Shown here in pieces: positions 1 to 6,886 of a stretch of DNA of 11,188 nucleotides. The notes under the pieces were generated by a model. It saw only the letters and a program-made list of their open reading frames with translations. It searched no databases and was not told the origin of the DNA. Made by a program: the position numbers and the translations under genes. This DNA comes from CAYQLT01 sp964418425. Lineage in GTDB: Bacteria > Bacillota > Limnochordia > Limnochordales > Geochordaceae. The number at the start of each line of letters is the position of its first letter. The first letter of the stretch is position 1. The stretch is from the NCBI GenBank assembly GCA_964418425.1, contig CAYQLT010000077.1, positions 1-11,188 of the forward strand. Direction: 5' to 3'.

Positions 1-18
1 GTTCCCCGCTCGCATAGC

Positions 19-1029
19 GTGTGCCGGGGTAGGAGGGGTGGGCGTGCTCACCCTGCCGTCGAACAGGTGGTCCCGTGGCCGGCCATGCAACCGAAGGTGA
101 CCAACCTGCGCGCCCGGCTGGAACCGGACAGCCGGCTCCGCCGGGTTGTGCCGAGCCGGGCCCTGTGCTCCGTGGTCATCGTGGAATCGACGCTACTTCC
201 CACCCATGCGACTCTCTCGACCCCCGGGCCCCGTAACCTGCGGGTGCGGCTGGAGGGTCTGGCCCTCAACATGGACCCGTTTCGCCTGGCGGTCCTCGAT
301 GGCGTGGTGCGCTGGGTGGCCGTATCCGAGGAGCCGGACTGCATGGCGACCCGCTGCGAGGTAGAGGTTGACTTCCCGGCCCGAGAGCTGGATGCGAGGC
401 TTGAGCTGGCGGCCGACGTTCCGGCCTGCACGCGCCTTGTCTTGAGCCGGGAGCCCCTTCGGCGGGTCATGGCCAACCGGCGCATCGCCATCGATCCTGC
501 CCACGGGGGCCAGGACAGGGGCGCCCGCGGGCCTGTCAATCTGCGGGAAAGCCATGTGGTTCTGAGCCTGGCCAGGCTCCTCGCGCAGGAGCTGGAGGAG
601 GCCGGTGCCCGCTTCCTTCTCTTGCGAGACGCCGACGAGGGGCCACCCCCTCCAGCGCGCCTCAAAGCGGCCGGCGCCTGGGGGGCCGAGCTGCTGGTGG
701 TGTTGCACACCGGCCATGACACGGACCCGGGCCATCGCGGCACCCGCACCCTCTTTGACCGAAGCTCCCCCCAATCGGCGGCTCTGGCACGCTCCATCCA
801 CCGGGAAGTTCTCGAACGCTTGGGACTTCCCGACCGGGGACTGCACGGCCTGGCGGGAGCTGACCTTGCGGCCAACCCACCCTGCCCCCTGGTGGCGGTC
901 GAGCCGGTCTGCCTGGCAAACCCGCTGGAGGAGGCCCTGTTGCGGAGCAAGGAGTTCCGCAGGCGCATCGCCCGAGCGCTCCGCAACGGCATAGCCCGCC
1001 ACCTCGCCGGGGCGCCGGCGGGAGGCTGA
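19..1029 (+). CDS. N-acetylmuramoyl-L-alanine amidase, Amidase_3 type, with N-terminal beta-rich domain
   Basis: The C-terminal half (about residues 155-332) reads as a zinc amidase that cleaves the bond between N-acetylmuramic acid and L-alanine in peptidoglycan. It has DPAHGG with zinc ligand H162, E177 in RESHVV, H230 in VVLHTGHD, and the catalytic-type glutamate E295 in VAVEPVCLANP. All four key residues are present, although the third motif differs from the usual SxHxN form. Residues about 48-145 form a beta-rich region that may be an AMIN-like targeting domain; this is a weak call. No signal peptide is visible, so export is unexplained. The start is uncertain: GTG at 19 has no ribosome site, the frame is open to the left edge of the window, ATG at 85 is the first ATG, and the AGGAGG at 31-36 serves no in-frame start. 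The gene may begin outside the window. The next gene starts 7 bp after its stop, so the two are probably cotranscribed. Confidence 0.82.
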   Translation: MCRGRRGGRAHPAVEQVVPWPAMQPKVTNLRARLEPDSRLRRVVPSRALCSVVIVESTLLPTHATLSTPGPRNLRVRLEGLALNMDPFRLAVLDGVVRWVAVSEEPDCMATRCEVEVDFPARELDARLELAADVPACTRLVLSREPLRRVMANRRIAIDPAHGGQDRGARGPVNLRESHVVLSLARLLAQELEEAGARFLLLRDADEGPPPPARLKAAGAWGAELLVVLHTGHDTDPGHRGTRTLFDRSSPQSAALARSIHREVLERLGLPDRGLHGLAGADLAANPPCPLVAVEPVCLANPLEEALLRSKEFRRRIARALRNGIARHLAGAPAGG

Positions 1030-1036
1030 CGCTCGG

Positions 1037-1765
1037 ATGCCTTACAAGGCGCTCAGCATCCGGACCCACATCATCACCGAGCACGACGACCTGGTGCAGG
1101 TGGTCTGCCGCTACACTCACGGCATTGCCGAGCCCGGGGACATCATCGTCCTGTCGGAGACCATGGTGGCCATCACCCAGGGGCGGGCCGTGCTGCCCGA
1201 ATCGGTGAAAGCCCGGCCTCTGGCCCGTCTGCTCCGCTGCTTCGCCCACCCGGACGGGAGCCTGGCCACGCCGGCGGCGATGGAACTGGCTGTGCGGGAA
1301 GCCGGAACCCTGCGGGTGATCGCCGCAGCGGCCTGTGCCGCCGTAGGGCGCCTGTTGGGGTACAGGGGTCTTTTCTTCCGGGTGGCCGGCAGCGGTCTCA
1401 ACCTCATCGACGACATCGGGGGAACCCTCCACCCTTACGATGGTTACATCGTCCTGGGCCCGAAGCACAGCCAGAAGGTGGCCGAACAGGTGAAGGCTGC
1501 CACCGGTGTGGACGCGCTGATCGCGGATGTGAACGACATCCACTGCGTGGACGTCCTGGGCCACACCGGTTGCAAGGACCTGCAGGAGGCGGTGGCCGCT
1601 CTCAGCACCAACCCCCAGGGGAACGACGACGAACAGACGCCCATCGTGGTGCTCAAAAAGGTCGCCGGGGAGCCGGGCGAACCAGCTGGCTCGCGACGGC
1701 TCCCCGCCGTGCAGACCCGCCGCTTTGGCTCGGGCCCGGCGCGGCGCGGCCGAACCGGCCGGTAG
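1037..1765 (+). CDS. CofE-like F420-0:gamma-glutamyl ligase domain protein
   Basis: The protein (242 aa) matches the coenzyme F420-0:L-glutamate ligase fold. Seen are GDIIVLSETMVAITQGR (residues 34-50), a middle segment with GLFFRVAGSG (111-120), a DDIGG turn at 125-129, PYDGYIVLGP (133-142), and LIADVND (161-167). In F420 producers this enzyme adds glutamate to F420-0 with GTP. Many Firmicutes carry stand-alone homologues without an F420 pathway, and their substrate is unknown, so the exact reaction here is an inference. GGAGG at 1021-1025 lies 11 nt before the ATG. The last ~33 residues are a basic, Gly/Arg/Pro-rich tail outside the conserved domain. The gene probably shares a transcript with the amidase and ends convergently, 24 bp from the stop of the cytochrome gene on the other strand. 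No clear terminator with a T-run is visible in that gap. Confidence 0.75.
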   Translation: MPYKALSIRTHIITEHDDLVQVVCRYTHGIAEPGDIIVLSETMVAITQGRAVLPESVKARPLARLLRCFAHPDGSLATPAAMELAVREAGTLRVIAAAACAAVGRLLGYRGLFFRVAGSGLNLIDDIGGTLHPYDGYIVLGPKHSQKVAEQVKAATGVDALIADVNDIHCVDVLGHTGCKDLQEAVAALSTNPQGNDDEQTPIVVLKKVAGEPGEPAGSRRLPAVQTRRFGSGPARRGRTGR

Positions 1766-1789
1766 GGCGCCTGTTCGGCCCCGGCCCCA

Positions 1790-2596
1790 TCAGGTTTCGT
1801 GGGGCGTGTGGCACTGCGCGCAATCCATCTTGCCCCGGGTGTGATTCAACCCGCCGGGCCCGTGGCAGCTCATGCATGCCTGAATGCTGGCCGGCGCAAC
1901 GTACCTGGCGACGAAGCGGCCTTCGTGGTAATCGTTGAGCAGTACCACCGCCTGGCGGGCTACATCCGCCGTGAGCCGAGCGCAGCGTTCCTTGCGCTCC
2001 TTGGAGTCTTCCGCGTAGCCGCTGGCCTCGCACCACCGGGTCACCGAAACGTGACACAGGGGCGACCCGGAGACGCTGGTGGGCAGTTCGACACCTCCGG
2101 CCGGCCGGTACAGAGGAAAGGCGGCTGTGGTGTACCACCCCATGAGTTCGTGGATGAGGGCGGTATAGGCCGGCCTGGGGGTCACCAGGCAGATCGCGGC
2201 GGCAGCCCCGTTGAGGGCCCCGCACAGCGTGGCCCACCCCACCACGCCGCCCTCCCCGTACCGGAACATATCCACCGGGAGCAGCGTATACGGGTGGCCC
2301 ACCGTGCGCGCCAGCTCCCCGATGATCGCCTCGGCGGCCCCGTAGTTGCACGCGCCCTTCCAGTAGCCCTCGTACGCCCGCCGGGCCACCGCCTCCGGGT
2401 CAAGGGGATGGTAGGGCCACGGCCATGGGGGAACCGCGGGCTCCTGTGCCGAGGAGACGACGGGGGCAAGCCCCGCCCGAGCCAGAAACGAGCCGATCGT
2501 AAACCCTACCGCGAAGCTCCCCGAACCTGCCACCAACTCTCGCCGGCTTACCGTAGCCTTCTCGGGCCCCGGCGCCGTCGTCCGCGAGGCCGGCAT
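1790..2596 (-). CDS. Tat-exported split-Soret-type di-heme cytochrome c
   Basis: The protein has a twin-arginine signal (SRREL followed by a hydrophobic stretch up to about residue 50), so it should be exported folded. The middle region resembles the C_GCAxxG_C_C / split-Soret family: GACNYGAAEAIIGEL, then TLCGALNGAAAAICL. The C-terminus has two c-type haem sites, CMSCH and CAQCH. The split-Soret cytochrome of Desulfovibrio desulfuricans is a homodimer of similar subunit size with two haems per subunit; that is the closest known family. Six further cysteines outside the haem motifs could support an Fe-S site, as proposed for this family, but that is inference. I chose ATG at 2596 because GGGGG ends 7 nt before it; a GTG at 2602 is the alternative. 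The gene is last in the minus-strand redox block and is preceded by a Rex-like operator, so it may also be expressed separately. Its likely role is electron exchange with the HybA/HybB-like pair. Confidence 0.8.
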   Translation of the reverse strand: MPASRTTAPGPEKATVSRRELVAGSGSFAVGFTIGSFLARAGLAPVVSSAQEPAVPPWPWPYHPLDPEAVARRAYEGYWKGACNYGAAEAIIGELARTVGHPYTLLPVDMFRYGEGGVVGWATLCGALNGAAAAICLVTPRPAYTALIHELMGWYTTAAFPLYRPAGGVELPTSVSGSPLCHVSVTRWCEASGYAEDSKERKERCARLTADVARQAVVLLNDYHEGRFVARYVAPASIQACMSCHGPGGLNHTRGKMDCAQCHTPHET

Positions 2597-2626
2597 ACGC
2601 ACACCCCCGATACCGGATAATTGGGC

Positions 2627-2644
2627 TTGTGAACTCTTTCACTA
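2627..2644. promoter_or_regulatory. Rex-like operator upstream of the split-Soret cytochrome gene
   Basis: The plus strand reads TTGTGAA-CTCT-TTCACTA. This matches the known Rex operator pattern TTGTGAA-N4-TTCACAA at 13 of 14 defined positions. It lies in the 51-bp gap between the pseudo-response-regulator stop and the cytochrome start, in an AT-richer patch of otherwise very GC-rich DNA. Rex represses anaerobic and redox genes until NADH rises. I could not find a convincing -35/-10 pair beside it. The rex gene itself is not in the window. Confidence 0.6.
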
Positions 2645-2647
2645 CGT

Positions 2648-3550
2648 TCAGCCTACGGGCGCCCTCTTGGGCCCGTCAATCCGGCCCCTGTCCGATCGCA
2701 AGCAGGCGGGCACCGGAGCTCCCGTCGGGCTGGCACCGGATGGTGGGGCGGGCTCCAGGCGGTAGCCGACGCCCCATAGCGCCCGTATCCTCACAGCTGT
2801 GCCCCGTCCCGCAGCCCCAAGCTTGCGCCGCAGGCGGCTGACGAGCACCGTCACGCACTCCTGGGAGGCCGCCTCTTCGTCACCCCACAACCGCAGCAGC
2901 AGCTCCTCCCGGGTGAAGACCCTCCCGGGATGGGACGCCAAAAGCCACAAAAGTTCGAACTCCCGCCTCGTAAGGGCAAGCGGCTTGGGACCCACCCTTG
3001 CCATGCGGAACGGCCGGTGGATGACCAGGGGACCCAGCTGGATGCGTTCGGGCCGGCCTGGCGGCCGTGCGATGCTCTCAGGGCGGGCCGCCTTGAGCGT
3101 CAGGCGCCGGTGGATGGCCCGAAGGCGCAGCGCCAGCTCCGAGGGCGAGAACGGGTACTGCAGGCAGTCCTCCGCCCCGGCCCGCAAAGCCGCCCGGCGG
3201 GCCCGGGAGCTTCGGTCGCCGTGCAGGATCACCACCGGAACGCCCCCCTGCTGACGAAGCCGGGCGATGTGACGGAAAGCGGCCGGGTCGGGGCGGTCGA
3301 TGCGCAGCACCGCCAGACCCGGCCATGCGGGCCGCAGGTCGGCCGACGAGCCGGTCGGCGCATCGGTCGGGCCGTGGGCCACGGCCACGCAATCCAGCCC
3401 GACGCGGTTGAGAAACTCGGCCAGCCGGGCGCCCTCATCCGAGGGCATGCCCAACAGCGCGACCCGAGGCCGGCCGGGGGGCAAGCCGGCCCCGGACTGC
3501 GCATCGCTTTCGGGCTGCTCGGCGAGGCCCGACCACGGCGAGGCGGTCAT
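2648..3550 (-). CDS. OmpR/PhoB-family regulator with degenerate (pseudo-)receiver domain
   Basis: The C-terminal half (about residues 168-266) is a clear OmpR/PhoB winged helix: LALTRREFELLWLLASHP, then VFTREELLLRLW, VTVLVSRLRRKLG and WGVGYRL. The N-terminal half keeps the receiver pattern of strands and helices, but every residue needed for phosphorylation is replaced. The acidic pair is G34-M35, the phosphoacceptor aspartate is R83 (VLRIDRP), the Thr/Ser is H110 (VVILHGD), and the lysine is Y132 (LQYPFSP). Known atypical response regulators with such changes act without phosphorylation. The DNA-binding domain is very similar to that of the regulator at 5993-6886, so the two may bind related sites. 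The start overlaps the stop of the NrfD-like gene by 4 bp (ATGA), and GGAGG lies about 10 nt upstream, indicating translational coupling within the redox operon. A C-terminal Pro/Gly/Ala tail of about 33 residues follows the domain. Confidence 0.85.
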   Translation of the reverse strand: MTASPWSGLAEQPESDAQSGAGLPPGRPRVALLGMPSDEGARLAEFLNRVGLDCVAVAHGPTDAPTGSSADLRPAWPGLAVLRIDRPDPAAFRHIARLRQQGGVPVVILHGDRSSRARRAALRAGAEDCLQYPFSPSELALRLRAIHRRLTLKAARPESIARPPGRPERIQLGPLVIHRPFRMARVGPKPLALTRREFELLWLLASHPGRVFTREELLLRLWGDEEAASQECVTVLVSRLRRKLGAAGRGTAVRIRALWGVGYRLEPAPPSGASPTGAPVPACLRSDRGRIDGPKRAPVG

Positions 3551-4767
3551 GCGGCGCGTGCCTCCGCAGGCCTCCCGGGTCTGCCCACCGCCGCTTCGGC
3601 GGCCGGTCGAGCCGCTTCAAACAGCGGCCAGCGGCGCGCGACCCAGTCGTAGGCCAGGATTCCCGCTCCCACGATCCCGGCGCTCACCAGCAGCTCCACC
3701 GGCGACGGCCAGTACGAGGCCCCGGCACTGTGGCGCATGGCCACCAGGGCCGAGTCGATCCGGTGCAGGACGACCCCGGCCACCACGGCTGCGGATGCGG
3801 CCGCACGCACCCATCCCCGACGCCTGCAGGCGCGGATGGCCAGGATGACCGCCGGCGCGGCCATCCCGACGCCCACTTCCAGGGCCGCCAGCAGGTGGTC
3901 CACCTCCAGGGGGGCCACCCAGGGGCCGGTGCCTCTCGCCACCCAATCGCCCAGGCGCAGCGCCACGTTGATGGCCGCCGCCCAGGCCAGTCCCCGCGCG
4001 AGCCCCTCCATCACCGCCGGGCTCACGGGATGCCCGTAGACCCGGGAGGCTGCGGACGCCTCCAGCTGGACCATGGCCAGGCCCGCGGCCACGGCGGACG
4101 CCAGGTACAGCACCGGCAGCAGGGGCGAGTACCAAAGGGGATGCATCCGGTAGGGAGCGATGAGCAGAAGGCTTCCCAGCGACGACTGGTGCAGCACCGA
4201 ACAGACCACGCCCAGGATGACCAGCGGCACCGTGACCCGCTTCAGGCGCCGAGCAGCCCGGCTCCATCCCACCCCTTCCAGGGCCACCGGGCTGAACTCC
4301 AGCGCGAGGACGGTGGTGTAGGTCAACACGCACCAGGCCACCTCGAACATGACCGAGTGAGGCTGCCACATCACCACGGGATGCCAGATGCGATACGGCC
4401 GACCCAGGTCCATGAGCAGCCCCACGATCACCATCAGGTACCCGAGAAACCCCGTGAGCACCGCCGGCCGGGCCAGCGCTGCGTAGCGCTCCCGCCCGAA
4501 AACGTGCACCCACGCGGCCACCACGAACGCGCCCGCCGCCAGCGCCACGCCTGCCATCACGTCAAAGGCGATCCACCATCCCCACGGCCAGCTGTCGCTG
4601 AGGTTGGTGGCCGCACCCAATCCCCAGCCCAGGCGGTAGACCATCCCGGCGGCGCCGGCCAGGGCGAGGGCGCCCAGGGCCAGGCGGCCCCACGGGCGGG
4701 GGGTGGCTTTCGCGAGGAGTCCGTCGGGGTACGCCTTCGGCGGCGGAACGCGGGTGAGCACTTTCAT
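3547..4767 (-). CDS. HybB/NrfD-like polytopic membrane subunit (quinone-interacting)
   Basis: The protein (406 aa from ATG at 4767) has about nine or ten hydrophobic helices and the HybB type of NrfD signature: SWPWGWWIAFDVMAGVALAAG, then MDLGRPYRIWHP, SVMFEVAWCVLTYTTVLALEFSP and HQSSLGSL. Its length is close to that of HybB. Members of this family sit in the cytoplasmic membrane, carry no cofactor, and connect a periplasmic-side ferredoxin subunit to the menaquinone pool. ATG at 4767 is preferred because AGGAG precedes it by 8 nt and it starts 2 nt after the upstream stop; a GTG at 4773 would give a 4-bp overlap instead. It lies directly after its expected partner, the HybA-like protein, and overlaps the regulator downstream. 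No hydrogenase, reductase or dehydrogenase catalytic subunit is adjacent, so its electron donor or acceptor is unknown. Confidence 0.88.
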   Translation of the reverse strand: MKVLTRVPPPKAYPDGLLAKATPRPWGRLALGALALAGAAGMVYRLGWGLGAATNLSDSWPWGWWIAFDVMAGVALAAGAFVVAAWVHVFGRERYAALARPAVLTGFLGYLMVIVGLLMDLGRPYRIWHPVVMWQPHSVMFEVAWCVLTYTTVLALEFSPVALEGVGWSRAARRLKRVTVPLVILGVVCSVLHQSSLGSLLLIAPYRMHPLWYSPLLPVLYLASAVAAGLAMVQLEASAASRVYGHPVSPAVMEGLARGLAWAAAINVALRLGDWVARGTGPWVAPLEVDHLLAALEVGVGMAAPAVILAIRACRRRGWVRAAASAAVVAGVVLHRIDSALVAMRHSAGASYWPSPVELLVSAGIVGAGILAYDWVARRWPLFEAARPAAEAAVGRPGRPAEARAA

Positions 4768-4769
4768 GT

Positions 4770-5753
4770 TCACGGCTCCTCTCCCCGAGCGCGCCCGGCA
4801 CGCCCAGCGCGCTCGTCTTTACCCGGTGGCGCGTTCTCCGTGGTCGGCTGCGAGGCCGGCGCAGCCCGATCTCCTTCGGCGTGGCCGTTGAGGGAGCGAT
4901 AGACCAGGGTCAGCAGGCCTGCGACGCCCAACGCCGCCACGGGCACCGCCTGCGTCGCCAGGCGGGTGAAGTCGGCAGGCGCGGTCGTACCGACCTGCGG
5001 GAAGCCCAGGTCTTCGAAAGGGACATCGCTGAGAAACAGCCAGGAGGTTCCACCGGCCTCGGCGAGCCCGTAGATCCGGTCGACGTAGCGTCCGGGACGG
5101 GACTCGATGCGCCGGCGGGCCTCGGCCACCAGTTCGCTGCGCCGCCCGAAGATCGTGGCTCCCGTGGGGCATGCCTCGGCGCAGGCCGGGAGTTCACCTT
5201 TGGCGAGCCGAGCGGCGCACAGAGTGCATTTGGCCACCACCGGGAGGGTTTGGTCCCATTGGTATCGGGGGATGTGGAAGGGGCAGGCGATCAGGCAATA
5301 CCGGCACCCCATGCAACGCTGCGCGTCGTACACCACCGGACCCTCCGGCGTCTTGCGCAAGGCTGCCACAGGGCACGCGGAGACGCACGCCGGCTCCAGG
5401 CAGTGGAAGCACTGCACCCGCACGTAGCGGACCGGGTCGGGCCGGCCCGGCAGGTTCACCTCCCGCACCGCCGTCCACCGGTGCCCGTCGGGGGCTTCCC
5501 GTTCGGGGTCGCCCGTCCAGCCGTTGGCCTCCTGGCAGGCGTAGGTGCAGCTTCGGCAACCGATGCACTCGGTCAGGTCCACCAGCATGGCCCACCCGTC
5601 GGGGTTGTGCAGGGAACCGGCCGCCTGCGCGGCCCGGCCGCAAAGGGCTCGGCCGGCCAGGGTGAAGGCAACCAGGGCCGCGCCCCGGGTCAAAAGCTCC
5701 CGGCGGGTGATGGAGTCGGCCTGCGGCCGGGACGAACTTCTCTCCACGGCCAT
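4770..5753 (-). CDS. HybA/DsrO-like Tat-exported ferredoxin subunit with four [4Fe-4S] motifs
   Basis: The N-terminus has a twin-arginine motif (TRREL, residues 16-20) and a hydrophobic stretch, so export through Tat is expected. Sixteen cysteines form four 4Fe-4S motifs: C63/66/69/73, C115/118/123/127, C147/150/153/157 and C176/179/191/195. This is the order found in HybA, DsrO and related subunits, which pass electrons between an extracytoplasmic partner and an NrfD-type membrane protein. A hydrophobic segment at about 266-286 could be the C-terminal membrane anchor typical of HybA. A charged, Ala/Pro-rich tail follows. The purine tract AAGGGGGG directly abuts ATG at 5753, which leaves no spacing; GTG at 5747 would have a 6-nt spacing and may be the real start. 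The gene is first in the HybA/HybB/regulator/cytochrome run and is preceded by the phased TTGC array. Confidence 0.88.
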   Translation of the reverse strand: MAVERSSSRPQADSITRRELLTRGAALVAFTLAGRALCGRAAQAAGSLHNPDGWAMLVDLTECIGCRSCTYACQEANGWTGDPEREAPDGHRWTAVREVNLPGRPDPVRYVRVQCFHCLEPACVSACPVAALRKTPEGPVVYDAQRCMGCRYCLIACPFHIPRYQWDQTLPVVAKCTLCAARLAKGELPACAEACPTGATIFGRRSELVAEARRRIESRPGRYVDRIYGLAEAGGTSWLFLSDVPFEDLGFPQVGTTAPADFTRLATQAVPVAALGVAGLLTLVYRSLNGHAEGDRAAPASQPTTENAPPGKDERAGRAGRARGEEP

Positions 5754-5796
5754 CCCCCCTTGCCGCAGAGGCGCTCGTGGCGCCGCTTGGGCTCCG

Positions 5797-5884
5797 TTGC
5801 CATGCTATGGCGGGGGGATTGCCGGCAGCTCGCAGCCCCCTTGCGGTGGGCTTGCGGCTATCTTGCACAAAAGTTGCAGGGACC
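5797..5884. promoter_or_regulatory. Array of 11-bp-phased TTGC boxes upstream of the hybA-like operon
   Basis: On the plus strand TTGC starts at 5797, 5819, 5841, 5852, 5863 and 5874, and near-matches occur at the two missing phases (TGGC at 5808, TCGC at 5830). The period is exactly 11 bp, one helical turn. Read on the gene's strand the boxes are GCAA. Direct repeats spaced 11 bp are the known binding architecture of PhoB/OmpR-type regulators. The response regulator encoded just upstream is the obvious candidate to bind; that assignment is inference. Confidence 0.72.
5802..5807 (-). promoter_or_regulatory. Candidate -10 element of the hybA-like operon
   Basis: The minus strand reads TAGCAT, 4 of 6 positions of TATAAT. 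It starts 11 nt after the TTGC box at 5819. No recognisable -35 precedes it, as expected when an activator bound to the box array replaces it. The transcript would start near 5795 and have a leader of about 40 nt. The identical spacing at the second array is the main support. Confidence 0.4.
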
Positions 5885-5935
5885 TGGAGGGGCGGCGGGG
5901 GAGTCGAGAACCGGCCCGGATACGGATACTGAAGG

Positions 5936-5988
5936 CCGGGAGAGGCCTGCGGCGCCTGGCCTGCCCGGCGCTGCCCGCCCCTCTCCGG
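5936..5988 (-). terminator. Possible hairpin after the response regulator gene
   Basis: CCGGGAGAGG at 5936-5945 can pair with CCTCTCCGG at 5980-5988 with one bulged base, enclosing a GC-rich loop of 34 nt. It lies just after the response regulator stop and before the box array of the next operon, where a terminator or attenuator would fit. There is no T-run on either strand, so intrinsic termination is doubtful. Confidence 0.25.
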
Positions 5989-5992
5989 CGGC

Positions 5993-6886
5993 TCAGAAGG
6001 GGGAAGAGGGGGGCGCTCGCCGGGGGCGCAGGGGAAGCGCGCCGAAGCGGTAGCCGACGCCCCGCACCGTCTGGATGTAGCGGAACTCGGGGCCCCGTTC
6101 CAGCTTTTCCCGAAGGCGGCTGACACAGACGGTGACGTTGGCCAGGTCCCCCGCGTAGTCGCTGTGCCACAGGCGGTCCAGAATCTGCTCTCGGGGGAAG
6201 ACCACCATGGGGTGGCTGGCCAGAAGCCAAAGCAGGTCAAACTCCCGGGCCGTCAGCTCCACCGGCTCGCCGTCGCGCCAGACCATCCGCCGGAGCCGAT
6301 CGATGACCAGGCCCTCGAAGTGGAGAACCTGCTCGCGTTCCTCGGCCTGGGCGGCCCCGTCGCCGGGCGCGCCGTTGGCAAGTCCCTCGGGAGCAAGGCC
6401 CGCAGCCGGCGAAACCGGGCCGGCATCGAGGCGGGCGGCGTCTGCAGCCGCTCCTGCGTCCGGGGGCCTTTCACCGGGCGACTGCGGGCTCCCCGGCGAG
6501 GCGGCCGCGAACCGGGCCCGGCGCAGCACGGCCTGGATGCGCAGCACCAGCTCGGCGAGGCTGAACGGCTTGGTGAGATAGTCGTCGGCGCCCAGCCAGA
6601 AGCCTGTGAGGCGGTCCTGCTCCTCGCTTCGGGCGGACAGGATGACGATGGGGGTGGTGGAACGCTCCCGGATGGCGTGGCACACCTCGTAGCCGTCCAG
6701 GCGGGGCAGCATCAGGTCCAGCACCACCAGGTCGGGACGGAAGCGCTCGAACTTCTCCAGGGCTTCCTCCCCGTCGGCGGCCACCTCCACCTGGAAGCCG
6801 GAGCGCTCCAGCCTGCGCCGGACCGCTTTGAGGATGTGCGGCTCGTCGTCGACGACCAGTATGCGCTCGCCCTGCACGGCCGTCAT
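5993..6886 (-). CDS. OmpR/PhoB-family response regulator
   Basis: The receiver domain (residues about 7-123) is complete: acidic pair D13-D14, phosphoacceptor D57 in VVLDLMLP, S84 and K106 in LTKPFS. The winged-helix DNA-binding domain occupies about residues 188-283, with VELTAREFDLLWLLASHP, VTVCVSRLREKLE and TVRGVGYRFG. A linker of about 60 residues, rich in Ala, Pro and Gly, joins the domains; this is longer than usual for the family. The start codon overlaps the kinase stop by 4 bp (ATGA), so this is the kinase's cognate partner. The phased 11-bp TTGC repeats upstream of the hybA-like gene and of the small membrane-protein gene have the geometry its domain type recognises, so I infer it is their activator. 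Its DNA-binding domain is closely related to that of the pseudo-receiver regulator at 2648-3550. Confidence 0.93.
   Translation of the reverse strand: MTAVQGERILVVDDEPHILKAVRRRLERSGFQVEVAADGEEALEKFERFRPDLVVLDLMLPRLDGYEVCHAIRERSTTPIVILSARSEEQDRLTGFWLGADDYLTKPFSLAELVLRIQAVLRRARFAAASPGSPQSPGERPPDAGAAADAARLDAGPVSPAAGLAPEGLANGAPGDGAAQAEEREQVLHFEGLVIDRLRRMVWRDGEPVELTAREFDLLWLLASHPMVVFPREQILDRLWHSDYAGDLANVTVCVSRLREKLERGPEFRYIQTVRGVGYRFGALPLRPRRAPPSSPF

Noticed and set aside
1747..1762. Inverted repeat CGGCCG-AAC-CGGCCG near the end of the CofE-like gene as a terminator
   Set aside because: Short stem inside the coding frame, no T-run, and such palindromes are common at this GC content.
3547..5753. 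Calling the cluster a hydrogenase-2 operon
   Set aside because: HybA and HybB likeness is clear, but no [NiFe] large or small subunit or maturation gene is present in the window.
5918..5929. Tandem GGATAC-GGATAC as part of the operator
   Set aside because: Two 6-bp copies, off phase with the TTGC array and upstream of it; nothing else supports a function.
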